NCBI GenBank assembly: GCA_031267645.1
Contig: JAIRYW010000039.1
Location: 1-64,000, forward strand
Reading direction: 5' to 3'
Source: Propionibacteriaceae bacterium
Lineage (GTDB): Bacteria; Actinomycetota; Actinomycetes; Propionibacteriales; Propionibacteriaceae
Length of the DNA stretch: 64,000 nucleotides
The position numbers and the translations under genes were made by a program. The notes under the pieces were generated by a model, which did no database searches, was not told where the DNA came from, and saw nothing but the letters and a program-made list of their open reading frames with translations. Positions 1 to 7,437 of this stretch are shown here, piece by piece (the stretch's first letter is position 1; each line of letters starts with the position of its first letter).

Positions 1-239
1 ACATCGACATTGTCGTAGCCGACGCCGTGGCGGGCCACGATCTGGAGCTTGGGCAGCTGTTCGATGATGTCCCGTCCGAAGGGAGACAGACGCAAGATGA
101 CGCCGTCGGCCGACTGGCCCTCTCGGACCACCGTGGCCGGGTCGGCCCCGGAGCCGACCTGGACCTCGTAGCCGCGATCGCGTAGATAGCGTTTCCCGGC
201 CTCCGCGATGTCCTGCGGGATGAGGATCGAGCCCTTCAT
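1..239 (-). CDS. D-2-hydroxyacid dehydrogenase, N-terminal fragment
   Basis: Only the first 79 codons are inside the window; the gene continues off the left edge. The visible part reads as the substrate-binding half of an NAD-dependent D-2-hydroxyacid dehydrogenase (phosphoglycerate dehydrogenase/SerA-like family). It shows the ADGVILR segment and then LQIVARHGVGYDNVD, which matches the family's conserved L-K-x-I-x-R-x-G-x-G-x-D-N-V-D element. An AAGGAA ribosome site sits a few bases before the ATG. The gene is divergent from an IclR-family regulator, a common arrangement for regulated 2-hydroxyacid or sugar-acid catabolism, so IclR control is likely. The exact substrate cannot be told from this fragment. 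Confidence 0.85.
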   Translation of the reverse strand, partial: MKGSILIPQDIAEAGKRYLRDRGYEVQVGSGADPATVVREGQSADGVILRLSPFGRDIIEQLPKLQIVARHGVGYDNVD

Positions 240-576
240 GAGATTCCTTTCTGTGCCGCGTCCGCCCAGCCTTTGGGCCGACCCGCCTGGGTCGGGCGTC
301 CGACTCGATCACTGAGCCGGTCCGGAGCCAGTCGAGGCCGACCGGGCCGGTCCGCGACCGCGGCCTGGCCGCGTCATCGCTGAACTGACTCGTCTCGGCT
401 TCTCTGCCTCACACCCGGATATTCGCGAATGAGCTTTTGATTCACATTTCTGTACTTCACTCGCAGTTATGGACTCTATCCGCGTACATACAGTGTGTCA
501 ACATGTACGAAGAATTCATCCGTGGACTATCAATCACATATGTGAATCTACGTCAATGATGTGCTAGGTTGCAGCC
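240..576. promoter_or_regulatory. Divergent promoter region with several inverted repeats
   Basis: This 337-bp gap separates the dehydrogenase from the IclR gene. It turns AT-rich after about 410. ATTCGCGAAT (421-430) and TCACATATGTGA (534-545) are perfect palindromes. GATTCACAT (439-447) recurs inverted as ATGTGAATC (540-548), and GTACAT (484-489) is mirrored by ATGTAC (503-508). These are plausible operator half-sites for the adjacent IclR protein. Binding is inferred, not shown. Confidence 0.5.
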
Positions 577-1350
577 ATGACTCCAAAGGTCGACCTCGAC
601 CGCGCCGAGGCCGTCAAATCCGCCGTCCGCGCCGTCCAAATGCTCGAGTTCCTGGCCGATCGCGGCGGTGTCCCGGCCCGGCCCTACGAGATCGCGGCCG
701 GGCTGAACGCCCCCCGCTCCAGCGCCCACGCCCTGCTGCGCACTCTGACGGCGGCCGGTTGGGTCCGGGCCGACGCCAGCGGCAACGCCTACACGCTCGG
801 TTTGCGCTCGCTGCTGGTCGGCACGTCTTTCCTGGACGCCGATCCGTTCGTCCGCCTGGCCCGTCCGATCCTGTCCGACCTGCGCGACGAGTTGGGCGAG
901 ACGGTGCATCTGGCCCGGCTGGACCGCGGTCGGGTGATCTACCTCGTCACCCAGGAATCGGGCCGCGAGCTACGTCGCTTCTCCCGGGTCGGTCGCTGGC
1001 TGCCGGCCCACGCCACCAGCCTGGGCAAGGCTGTCCTGGCCGCCCGTCAAGACAGCCCGACCGGCCCCTTGGAGCGGCTGACCGAGCACACTTTGACCGA
1101 TCCGGCCCAGTTGGCCCAAGACCTAGAGGCCACCCGGCGGCGCGGCTACGCCATCGACGACCAAGAGGGCACCCTGGGTCTGCGCTGCGTGGCGGTGCCC
1201 CTGGCCTACACCGATCCCGTCGAGGACGCCATCAGCTGTTCCGCCCCGACCGACCGGATGACGCCGGAGCACCAGGAACGCTTGAGCCAGGCCCTGCTGC
1301 GCACCGCCCGGCTGCTGGAGGACATGGCCCCGCTCCAGGGCACGATCTGA
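577..1350 (+). CDS. IclR-family transcriptional regulator
   Basis: The 257-residue protein has the usual IclR length and layout. An N-terminal winged helix (about residues 10-75) includes KSAVRAVQMLEFLADRGG and an RSSAHALLRTL recognition helix. A C-terminal effector-binding domain follows, with GETVHLARLDRGRVIYL, the family-typical LPAHATSLGKAVLA and GYAIDDQEGTLGLRCVAVP. Such proteins bind small organic acids and control neighbouring catabolic genes, usually as repressors. It is divergent from a 2-hydroxyacid dehydrogenase, the most likely target. A role in the polyketide locus 1.2 kb downstream is possible but unsupported. The chosen ATG begins MTPKVDLDRAEAVKS; a longer frame in another phase is a shadow. 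Confidence 0.9.
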   Translation: MTPKVDLDRAEAVKSAVRAVQMLEFLADRGGVPARPYEIAAGLNAPRSSAHALLRTLTAAGWVRADASGNAYTLGLRSLLVGTSFLDADPFVRLARPILSDLRDELGETVHLARLDRGRVIYLVTQESGRELRRFSRVGRWLPAHATSLGKAVLAARQDSPTGPLERLTEHTLTDPAQLAQDLEATRRRGYAIDDQEGTLGLRCVAVPLAYTDPVEDAISCSAPTDRMTPEHQERLSQALLRTARLLEDMAPLQGTI

Positions 1351-1369
1351 GCGGTGGCTGATCCACCGC
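1351..1369. terminator. Hairpin between convergent regulators
   Basis: GCGGTGG, a 5-base loop (CTGAT) and CCACCGC form a perfect 7-bp stem directly after the IclR stop codon and 7 bases before the stop of the opposing WYL gene. This is consistent with a bidirectional terminator. No U-run follows, as is common in high-GC actinobacteria. Confidence 0.6.
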
Positions 1370-1376
1370 AGAGCGG

Positions 1377-2348
1377 TCAGCCGACCTGGACCGTGGCCGC
1401 GTACTGGGACAAGAGCCTTTCAGCTCGTCGTACTATCCGCTGACGCAGTTCCTCTGGCGCCAGCACGACCGCGTCGTCACCCAGCGGCGTGATGACGCCG
1501 ACGGCGTGAGGAAAGTCTTCGAACAGCAGCCTAAGGTGGAGCCAGCGCTGAGAGTGGACCAGGTTCCAATCGAAGTCGCGCGGCCGGACCGACTCGTGTA
1601 GCAACGGGACGGCCCGGGCCCGGATTCGGACGTCCACCTCGACCGGCACCAAACGTTCCCGCCAAGTCGCTCGCAACTCGTCCCAGGTGTCCCTCAGGAC
1701 GAAGTTGGCCGGCAGCCGGGACGGCTCACCGTACTCGCGCACCGCGATGATGCGGCTGGCGTTGTAGCAGCGCAGTCGACCCCGGTGCAGCGCCAGGAAG
1801 TACCACGAGCCGGCCGAGTTCACCAGCCCACCCGGATCGACCGTGTGGTTGACCACCCGCGAACCCGACCGACTGTAGTAACGCACCGCGCAACGGTTGG
1901 CTCCGATGATGATCCGCTGCAAGTCCCATATGGTTGTCGGAGCAGCCGTGGGGATCCAACCCATCGGGTCGATCAACAGGTAGCGGGCTAAGACCGTGTT
2001 CGGATCCTGACGGAGCGCGCTCAGCGACGCTTCTAGTTTGCGCACGGCCGATTCCCGGTCTTGATGCAACCCGAACAGGCTCTTGGTCACGCCGACACAG
2101 CTGACCAGCAAGGCTTGGACCTCACCCTCGGTCAGATACGGCAAGATGCCGCGAAACCCCGGCAATAATCGCGGCCCGCCTGATCGCCCCCGCTCCCAGT
2201 AGACCGGGATGCCGGCGGCCGACAAGCAGTCGACATCACGTTTGACCGTCCGGGGGCTGACACCAAGTTCACTGGACAGCCCGCCAGCGGACAGGTCTCG
2301 GCCTGACATCAATAGCCAGAGCAATACCAAGAGGCGTTCGAACCGCAT
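1377..2348 (-). CDS. WYL-domain transcriptional regulator
   Basis: This 323-residue protein has an N-terminal DeoR/HTH_11-type winged helix (residues 1-60; LSSELGVSPRTVKRDVDCL, then GIPVYWERGRSGG). A WYL domain lies around residues 150-220 and contains GSWYFLALHRGRLRCYNASRI, followed by a WCX-like C-terminal extension. Members bind DNA and sense small ligands or nucleic acids through the WYL fold. The gene is divergent from an SRPBCC protein and the ketoreductase operon, so it may regulate them. WYL/SRPBCC divergent pairs also occur outside biosynthetic loci, so control of the polyketide genes is only an inference. The assigned ATG has a GGAAGA directly abutting it, poor spacing for a ribosome site, so the true start could differ slightly. 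Confidence 0.88.
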   Translation of the reverse strand: MRFERLLVLLWLLMSGRDLSAGGLSSELGVSPRTVKRDVDCLSAAGIPVYWERGRSGGPRLLPGFRGILPYLTEGEVQALLVSCVGVTKSLFGLHQDRESAVRKLEASLSALRQDPNTVLARYLLIDPMGWIPTAAPTTIWDLQRIIIGANRCAVRYYSRSGSRVVNHTVDPGGLVNSAGSWYFLALHRGRLRCYNASRIIAVREYGEPSRLPANFVLRDTWDELRATWRERLVPVEVDVRIRARAVPLLHESVRPRDFDWNLVHSQRWLHLRLLFEDFPHAVGVITPLGDDAVVLAPEELRQRIVRRAERLLSQYAATVQVG

Positions 2349-2527
2349 TCTTCCATTTTGTCAGCAAAGTAGGACAGGATTCGACGTCTTCGGCCGACAG
2401 ACTGACCGTGCGGGCTCGATAACCCGAAGTGAGACCGGCGAACACCCCAGAGGAGGGTTGGCCGTTCGCGACGAGGGTTCAAGCCACCGCCACACCACCT
2501 ATTTCTCAAAGACTAGGAGAAACGTCT
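2349..2527. promoter_or_regulatory. Divergent promoter region, WYL regulator / SRPBCC-ketoreductase operon
   Basis: A 179-bp non-coding gap holds the promoters of two divergent units. An AGGAGA ribosome site (about 2515-2520) precedes the SRPBCC ATG by 7 bases and fixes that start. I see no confident -35/-10 pair or long operator repeat. Confidence 0.45.
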
Positions 2528-2956
2528 ATGTGGACGACCAAATCATCGATCGACGCCGCTGGACTCGACGCTGATCGTGTCTGGCAGGCGCTGAAGAACA
2601 TGCTGAGCGGCGTGAGCCCGTCCTCCGGCGGCACGTACGCCTTGAACGGGGAGTTCGCCAAAGGCACGACGGTGTCCGTCACCCCACCTGGCCAAGAAAC
2701 CATGACATCGGAGATCGTCGAGTGCGACCCGCCTCATCGGTACGCCGACTCGACCGACATGGAAGGGCTCAATTTGGTCTTCCGCCACATCATCGAGGAC
2801 CAAGGCGACGGAGTCCGCCTCACTAAAGAACTTGAGATCACAGGCCCTCCGGCCGACCAGGTCGGCCCCGAGATCGGCCCCCAGATCAGCGCTGATTTCC
2901 CGGACACGCTGACCGAATTGGTCGAGCAGGCCCGCGCGCTGCCCCAATCCAACTGA
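2528..2956 (+). CDS. SRPBCC (START-fold) family protein
   Basis: A 142-residue protein predicted to adopt the helix-grip SRPBCC fold, used for binding hydrophobic ligands and by polyketide cyclases. Visible family features are an opening MWTTKSSIDAAGLDADRVWQ strand-helix, a central EIVECDPPHRYADSTD segment and a terminal amphipathic helix (FPDTLTELVEQARAL). The start is chosen because AGGAGA sits 7 bases upstream; longer in-frame extensions have no ribosome site. It lies 21 bases before the ketoreductase and is probably cotranscribed with it. It could be an extra cyclase of the polyketide pathway, or a stress-type SRPBCC protein belonging to the WYL regulator. I cannot decide between these. 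Confidence 0.75.
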   Translation: MWTTKSSIDAAGLDADRVWQALKNMLSGVSPSSGGTYALNGEFAKGTTVSVTPPGQETMTSEIVECDPPHRYADSTDMEGLNLVFRHIIEDQGDGVRLTKELEITGPPADQVGPEIGPQISADFPDTLTELVEQARALPQSN

Positions 2957-2977
2957 ACCGAGTGGGCGGAGCGCCTC

Positions 2978-3760
2978 ATGTCGGATCGTTGGGCCTTTCT
3001 CACCGGCGCCACCGGTGACATCGGCGCCGCCATCGCGCGAGTCCTGATCGAAGAGGGAATGAACGTCTTCGCAGTGGCTCGCGGAGACGAGGGACTGGAC
3101 CTTCTGCGGTCAGATCTCGACGGGAAAGCCGGCGCGCCCGCCTTGCGAACCTGTTCCTGCGATGTCAAGAGCGTCAGCTCAGTCAGTCAAGCGGTGGCAC
3201 AAGCGGCCTCCGTCAGCCCATGGTTCGAGGTCCTAGTGAACTGCGCCGGCGTGCCCGGAGGCGGTGTCACCGCCCAGCTAGAGCCACGGGTCTGGGACAA
3301 CGTGATCGCGACCAACCTCAACGGTGTCTTCTACGTCACCCACGAGTTCCTGGCCCGAGGCATGATCGTTCCCGACGGACGAATCGTCAACATCGCCTCC
3401 ACCGCCGGAAAACAAGGAGTTCTCAACGGAGCCGCCTATTCCGCGTCCAAGCACGGAGTCCTCGGCTTCACCAGATCGCTCGGTCTCGAGCTGGCGCGGA
3501 ACGGCAGCGGGATCACCGTCAACGCGGTCTGTCCCGGCTTCGTGGAGTCCAGGATGGCCCGAGAGGTCAGAGAGCTGTACGCCGGCCTTTGGGGCACCGA
3601 CCCGGCCGAGACCAAACGCCGGGTCGAGGAGAGGATACCCATCGGGCGTTACGTCGAACCGGGCGAGGTGGCGGAGATGGTCAGATATCTGGTCTCCTCA
3701 GGCGCGAGCGCCGTGACGGCGCAGGCTTTCAACGTCTGCGGCGGATTGGCGACGGTTTGA
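2978..3760 (+). CDS. Type II PKS C9 ketoreductase (ActIII-like SDR)
   Basis: This 260-residue short-chain dehydrogenase closely resembles ActIII, the actinorhodin ketoreductase, which reduces the C9 carbonyl of an ACP-bound poly-beta-ketone with NADPH. It has the cofactor motif TGATGDIG (residues 9-16) and the PGGG motif (93-96) tied to stereocontrol in this family. The catalytic residues are Asn114, Ser141, Tyr154 and Lys158, in an IASTAGKQGV...YSASKHG context. The C-terminus (IPIGRYVEPGEVAEMV, VTAQAFNVCGG) is nearly the ActIII signature. Cys89 replaces the usual second Asn of the NNAG motif. The gene forms a small operon with the SRPBCC gene and ends at a strong hairpin. Its similarity is to aromatic PKS reductases rather than FabG, so it belongs functionally to the KS/CLF/ACP set downstream. 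Confidence 0.92.
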   Translation: MSDRWAFLTGATGDIGAAIARVLIEEGMNVFAVARGDEGLDLLRSDLDGKAGAPALRTCSCDVKSVSSVSQAVAQAASVSPWFEVLVNCAGVPGGGVTAQLEPRVWDNVIATNLNGVFYVTHEFLARGMIVPDGRIVNIASTAGKQGVLNGAAYSASKHGVLGFTRSLGLELARNGSGITVNAVCPGFVESRMAREVRELYAGLWGTDPAETKRRVEERIPIGRYVEPGEVAEMVRYLVSSGASAVTAQAFNVCGGLATV

Positions 3761-3767
3761 CCGGGCT

Positions 3768-3810
3768 GGTTGGCTCGACCCCGCCGGACACGGCCCGGGT
3801 CGAGCCAACC
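3768..3810 (+). terminator. Strong hairpin after the ketoreductase
   Basis: GGTTGGCTCGACCC (3768-3781) and its exact complement GGGTCGAGCCAACC (3797-3810) form a perfect 14-bp stem with a 15-base GC-rich loop, 8 bases after the ketoreductase stop. This is a probable intrinsic, U-tract-free terminator that separates the ketoreductase unit from the radical SAM unit. Confidence 0.7.
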
Positions 3811-4033
3811 GGCGGACCGGCGCCCCAACAAAACAATCATTCGTGACCCGTGTGAGTCAGCGGCGTATCAGATAGGCACGGCCGGGAGAGCCGGCGTGTG
3901 GCGATCAGCCAGACCGTCACACGCCGGTCGGCCCAGGCGTCCACCTGTCAAACGTTGAACTGCGCCAATCCCCGCTCAAGCGGGAACAATCCTTCAATTC
4001 AGCTCTAATCAGACCAGGCCAGAGGAATGAATT
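3811..4033 (+). promoter_or_regulatory. Leader/promoter region of the radical SAM-PKS operon
   Basis: This 223-bp non-coding gap lies upstream of the main biosynthetic run. It holds a second hairpin, CCGGCGTGTG (3891-3900) with CACACGCCGG (3918-3927), a 10-bp stem with a 17-base loop. From about 3950 the sequence becomes more AT-rich, and an AGAGGA ribosome site (4021-4026) sits 7 bases before the ATG. The promoter of the large operon should lie here. The second stem could be attenuator or operator, but I cannot tell which. Confidence 0.5.
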
Positions 4034-5479
4034 ATGACATCAATCAATCAACCGGACAGTGGATTTCCCTACCCCCGGAAATGTCCGCTTCCTTTTCTCT
4101 TGTACCCATCCCTGCTGCACCGGGTTGATGTCGGTAGAGATTGGGTGGAATCCCACCTGAACACAGATTCATCATGCGGTGAGTTCGACATCTACATCGG
4201 CGTGCCATTCTGTCGCATCAGATGCAAGTCATGCCCCTACTTCATAACTCTGCTGAGCGACAACGACCCCCGTCATATCGAAGACCGTTACGTGGCCGCC
4301 CTCGTCACCGACATCAAGCGCTGGGCGAACTACCCGAAGTTCCGCGACGCCGTGTTGAGATGCGTCTTCATCGGCGGCGGCACTCCCAGCCTGTTGCAGA
4401 CCGCGAACATCAAACGGATCATCGACGCGGTCACGACATCGTTCAAGCTCGGGCCAGACGCCGAGATCACCCTCGAAGGCAACCCCCACGACTTCGACGA
4501 CGCCAAGATCGATTACATCGTCTCATCGCCGATCAACCGCCTCAGTTTAGGCGTCCAATCCTTCCAGCCCGAGGTGCTCGACGTCATCGGTTCTCCGCAC
4601 AGCGGCGCGGAGAGCCGCGCCGTCATCGAAGCCTTCCACCAGCGCGGTTTCTCCAATGTCCAGGCTGACCTGATCTACAACGTCCCCGGTCACACCATGG
4701 AGCAATGGGAGAAGGACCTGGCGGAATTGGGTGAACTGGGCGTGGCGCATTTCACCATTTACACCTACCGCGTCCACAAAGGCACCCTCCAAGAGCGTCT
4801 CATCAACCAGGGCCGAGTCGTCCCTCCGCTAGACCCGGACAGTCCACCCGCCCGCGCCATGCATCGCAAGGCCCGCCAGCTGGCGGAGTCGATGGGATAC
4901 GTCTGCTACATGGCGGATCACTTCTGCCGCCCTGGGCACGAAAACCAATATAACTACTGGAATTGGCGCGCCTACGTCGAGACTCTAGCCTTCGGACCCG
5001 GCTCATACAGCTACCTCGACAATTACCGTCTGGGGACGGCCACTGACGTGGAGCGGTACATCAGCACCGTCAAAGAAGGCGATTTCATGATCTCCTCGGT
5101 GTCCGACCATATCAGCGCCCGCGTCGACCGGGAACGTTACACCATCTTCGCTTTCGAGTACTTCGGCATCGACTTCGCCGAATATAAGGGACGTTTTGGC
5201 ACGGATTTCTTAGTCGACTTCGCCGATGAGGTCGCCCGGTTGGTCCGCAAAGGCCTGGTGGAGATCACCGACGCCTCAGCCCGGCTGACTCCCCTCGGGT
5301 TGGAATGGAACACCAACGTCTGTCTGGAATTCGTCAACTCTCAGTATTGGCAGAACCGAGGCAACTCGACAGAACCGAACTGGTCGTTGAACGGAGCGAC
5401 GGCGGACGCCACGGACTTCCCTCGGGAGCACTGGCTGGGTGACATACAGCAAGATTTATTCCCGGAACGCCTGTCCTGA
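4034..5479 (+). CDS. HemN/HemW-like (class C-type) radical SAM enzyme
   Basis: This 481-residue protein has the radical SAM cluster motif CxxxCxxC at Cys60, Cys64 and Cys67 (IYIGVPFCRIRCKSCPYF), the SAM-binding GGGTPS element and ITLEGNP. It carries RLSLGVQSF and, further on, a HemN_C-like region (LAFGPGSYSYLDNYR). This is the architecture of HemW/HemN and of class C radical SAM methylases and cyclopropanases used in natural product pathways. It is about 80-100 residues longer than HemW and ends in an unrelated tail. It heads the polyketide operon, so a tailoring reaction such as C-methylation, cyclopropanation or another carbon-centred radical step is more likely than a haem role. That is inference from context. 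Codon use looks slightly less GC-biased here than in neighbours. Confidence 0.85.
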   Translation: MTSINQPDSGFPYPRKCPLPFLLYPSLLHRVDVGRDWVESHLNTDSSCGEFDIYIGVPFCRIRCKSCPYFITLLSDNDPRHIEDRYVAALVTDIKRWANYPKFRDAVLRCVFIGGGTPSLLQTANIKRIIDAVTTSFKLGPDAEITLEGNPHDFDDAKIDYIVSSPINRLSLGVQSFQPEVLDVIGSPHSGAESRAVIEAFHQRGFSNVQADLIYNVPGHTMEQWEKDLAELGELGVAHFTIYTYRVHKGTLQERLINQGRVVPPLDPDSPPARAMHRKARQLAESMGYVCYMADHFCRPGHENQYNYWNWRAYVETLAFGPGSYSYLDNYRLGTATDVERYISTVKEGDFMISSVSDHISARVDRERYTIFAFEYFGIDFAEYKGRFGTDFLVDFADEVARLVRKGLVEITDASARLTPLGLEWNTNVCLEFVNSQYWQNRGNSTEPNWSLNGATADATDFPREHWLGDIQQDLFPERLS

Positions 5480-5535
5480 GGCCAGCCACCCGCAGCCAAT
5501 CTCCCGCCACCTGCCTGGAAGGAAACTCCACTCCC

Positions 5536-7437
5536 GTGACCGCACCAAAGCTCGCCGGCGTCCTGGACCGTCTTCCACTGACCGCGCGCGTGGTCGAAGG
5601 CGGCCAGGTCTTCGACCACGCGCTCTTGAGGCAGCTGTATGAGCAGGCGCTGTCGACTCTGTCCGGATCGCCGCCCGGCGCCCGGGTCGTGCTCGACGTC
5701 GGACACGGCGGTCTCGGGCTGGCGGCGCTGGCGGCGGCCAGCGCTCTCGGACTCGAAGCTGTCCTACCGTACGACCTGAGCGATTGCACAGAAGCTGAAT
5801 TCGCGGCCGTGCTGGAACGGACGCGGGCGACCGCCTATCTCAGCCTGCGCCGGCGCGTCAGCGACGGTGGATTGGTCTGGCGGACCGGAGACGAAACCAG
5901 ACCTTCAGCGGACCGGACCACAGAACCCCTCGACCGCCTGCTGCTCCTCTTCACCAGTGGGACGTCTGGACCCCCGAAGATGGTCAGCCTGAGCGAATCG
6001 TTGGTGTGGCTCAAAATCAGATCAGTCGGGAGCCATCTCGGTTTCCGGGACGGCATGGTGACACTTCAAACAGGTTTACTTTCTAATACCACTGGCATCA
6101 TTTTCGGTTTCGGAACCCTTCTGGCCGGTGGGACTCTCGTCATCCCTCCGGGACGGAACCCATCCACCTGGCCGGACCTGGTGCACCACCACTCTGTGAC
6201 GCACCTCATGCTCCGGCCGGCCGCCGTGGGCGAGTTCGCCAGCGCTGGCCCACCTCGGCTGAGTTCGATCGAAACCTTGGCTCTGGGCGGTGGACCGGCG
6301 CCTCTGCCGGCTTTGGCGGCGCTCCGTCAGCGAGTCTCTGGCCGCATCATCGAGGGATACGGCTTGAGCGAGACCTTCGGACCCTTCCTCTGGAATGAGA
6401 GCGATCCGCTGCACGGCACCCTCCCAGCGCCTTCCGGAGCCTACTTGCTGGGAACACCCGACGACAGCGTCCGGATCGCCGCTCCCGTGGTCGAGGGCGG
6501 GGCCGGGGAACTGACGCTCGACCCGGCGATCGGCCTGATGAACGGCTACTGCTTCGAAGAAGATCCGACCCACTCCGCCCGGCCCGAATCAGAGGTTTTT
6601 AGAACCGGTGACATTGTTTACTTACAAAATGGACGTTACTGGTTGGTGGGACGAGAATCGTCTTCCGTGCTGACGGCCAACGGACACAAGTGCCAAGCCG
6701 AAGGAGTCGAGTCACTGCTCGACCAGAACGGCTACCAGACCTGCCTCGTCCAAGCTCCCGAGCGATCTCGGGGGTCGGTGTTGGTGGTCGCCACCGATTT
6801 GACCGACGACGGCTTGGCCATCCAGCGGATCGCCGACCTGCTCCAAGAACGGACGAGTCCGGAGGCCAGACCGGATTATCTGGCCTCCATCCCGGCCATC
6901 CCGGTCTCCGTCAACGGCAAACCCCAGCGGGCGGCCCTGTCCGCTTGGCTGCGCGACGATCCTCTGGCCACCTTGGTTCCCTTCGACTGCCGGAGCCACG
7001 TCTGTGCCCTCCGCCATGAGACGACGGTGACGGAGCGCTCCCTGGATCAGCTGTTCGCCGCCATCCTCGACCCGGCCCACCTGGTCTCCGACATCGCCGG
7101 GGCGACCGCGCGCGTGCTGGCCGAGGATAGAACCAACCAAACCGTCTGGTACCGCGCCGCCATCGCCGGGCGCCAGACGTCGTGGACCTCACACCGCCGA
7201 ATCGATCGACCGGCCGGGACCGTGCTGGCCACTCTCGAACCACCCCCCGTCGGCGCCGCCGGGATCACCGTGGAATGGCGCTTGACCCCCGTCGACAGCG
7301 CTGACGTCCGGGTCAGCGTCACCCATACAGTGACCTTTCAGTCGGACCTCGCCGTGGGGCGGCGGGTGGCGTTCGCGGACACCCTCTCCGCCAACACGAT
7401 GCGCGAACTTCGTCGTCTCCAGGAGAAGCGACCGTGA
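5536..7437 (+). CDS. ANL acyl/aryl ligase fused to an aromatase-like SRPBCC domain
   Basis: Residues 1-475 form an adenylate-forming ligase. The P-loop-like LFTSGTSGPPK lies near 138-148, GYGLSETFGP near 274-283, FRTGD near 355-359 and a C-terminal NGKPQR lysine motif near 460-465. Such enzymes activate a carboxylic acid as acyl-AMP and pass it to CoA or a carrier protein. Residues from about 490 to 633 do not belong to that family. They contain TSWTSHRRID, a VRVSVTHTVTF strand and a final helix ADTLSANTMRELRRL, which resemble type II PKS aromatase/cyclase domains (W-T-S-R-R..., T-H-D-F, ...N-S-G-K-E-L). The fusion is unusual. The start is GTG, with GGAAGGAAA about 10 bases upstream. Likely roles are starter-unit activation or processing of a released aromatic acid. 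Confidence 0.85.
   Translation: MTAPKLAGVLDRLPLTARVVEGGQVFDHALLRQLYEQALSTLSGSPPGARVVLDVGHGGLGLAALAAASALGLEAVLPYDLSDCTEAEFAAVLERTRATAYLSLRRRVSDGGLVWRTGDETRPSADRTTEPLDRLLLLFTSGTSGPPKMVSLSESLVWLKIRSVGSHLGFRDGMVTLQTGLLSNTTGIIFGFGTLLAGGTLVIPPGRNPSTWPDLVHHHSVTHLMLRPAAVGEFASAGPPRLSSIETLALGGGPAPLPALAALRQRVSGRIIEGYGLSETFGPFLWNESDPLHGTLPAPSGAYLLGTPDDSVRIAAPVVEGGAGELTLDPAIGLMNGYCFEEDPTHSARPESEVFRTGDIVYLQNGRYWLVGRESSSVLTANGHKCQAEGVESLLDQNGYQTCLVQAPERSRGSVLVVATDLTDDGLAIQRIADLLQERTSPEARPDYLASIPAIPVSVNGKPQRAALSAWLRDDPLATLVPFDCRSHVCALRHETTVTERSLDQLFAAILDPAHLVSDIAGATARVLAEDRTNQTVWYRAAIAGRQTSWTSHRRIDRPAGTVLATLEPPPVGAAGITVEWRLTPVDSADVRVSVTHTVTFQSDLAVGRRVAFADTLSANTMRELRRLQEKRP

Noticed and set aside
561..1361. 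Long Arg/Pro-rich frame overlapping the IclR gene
   Set aside because: It is the +1 shadow of the IclR coding region and has no family features; GC-rich codon bias creates such frames.
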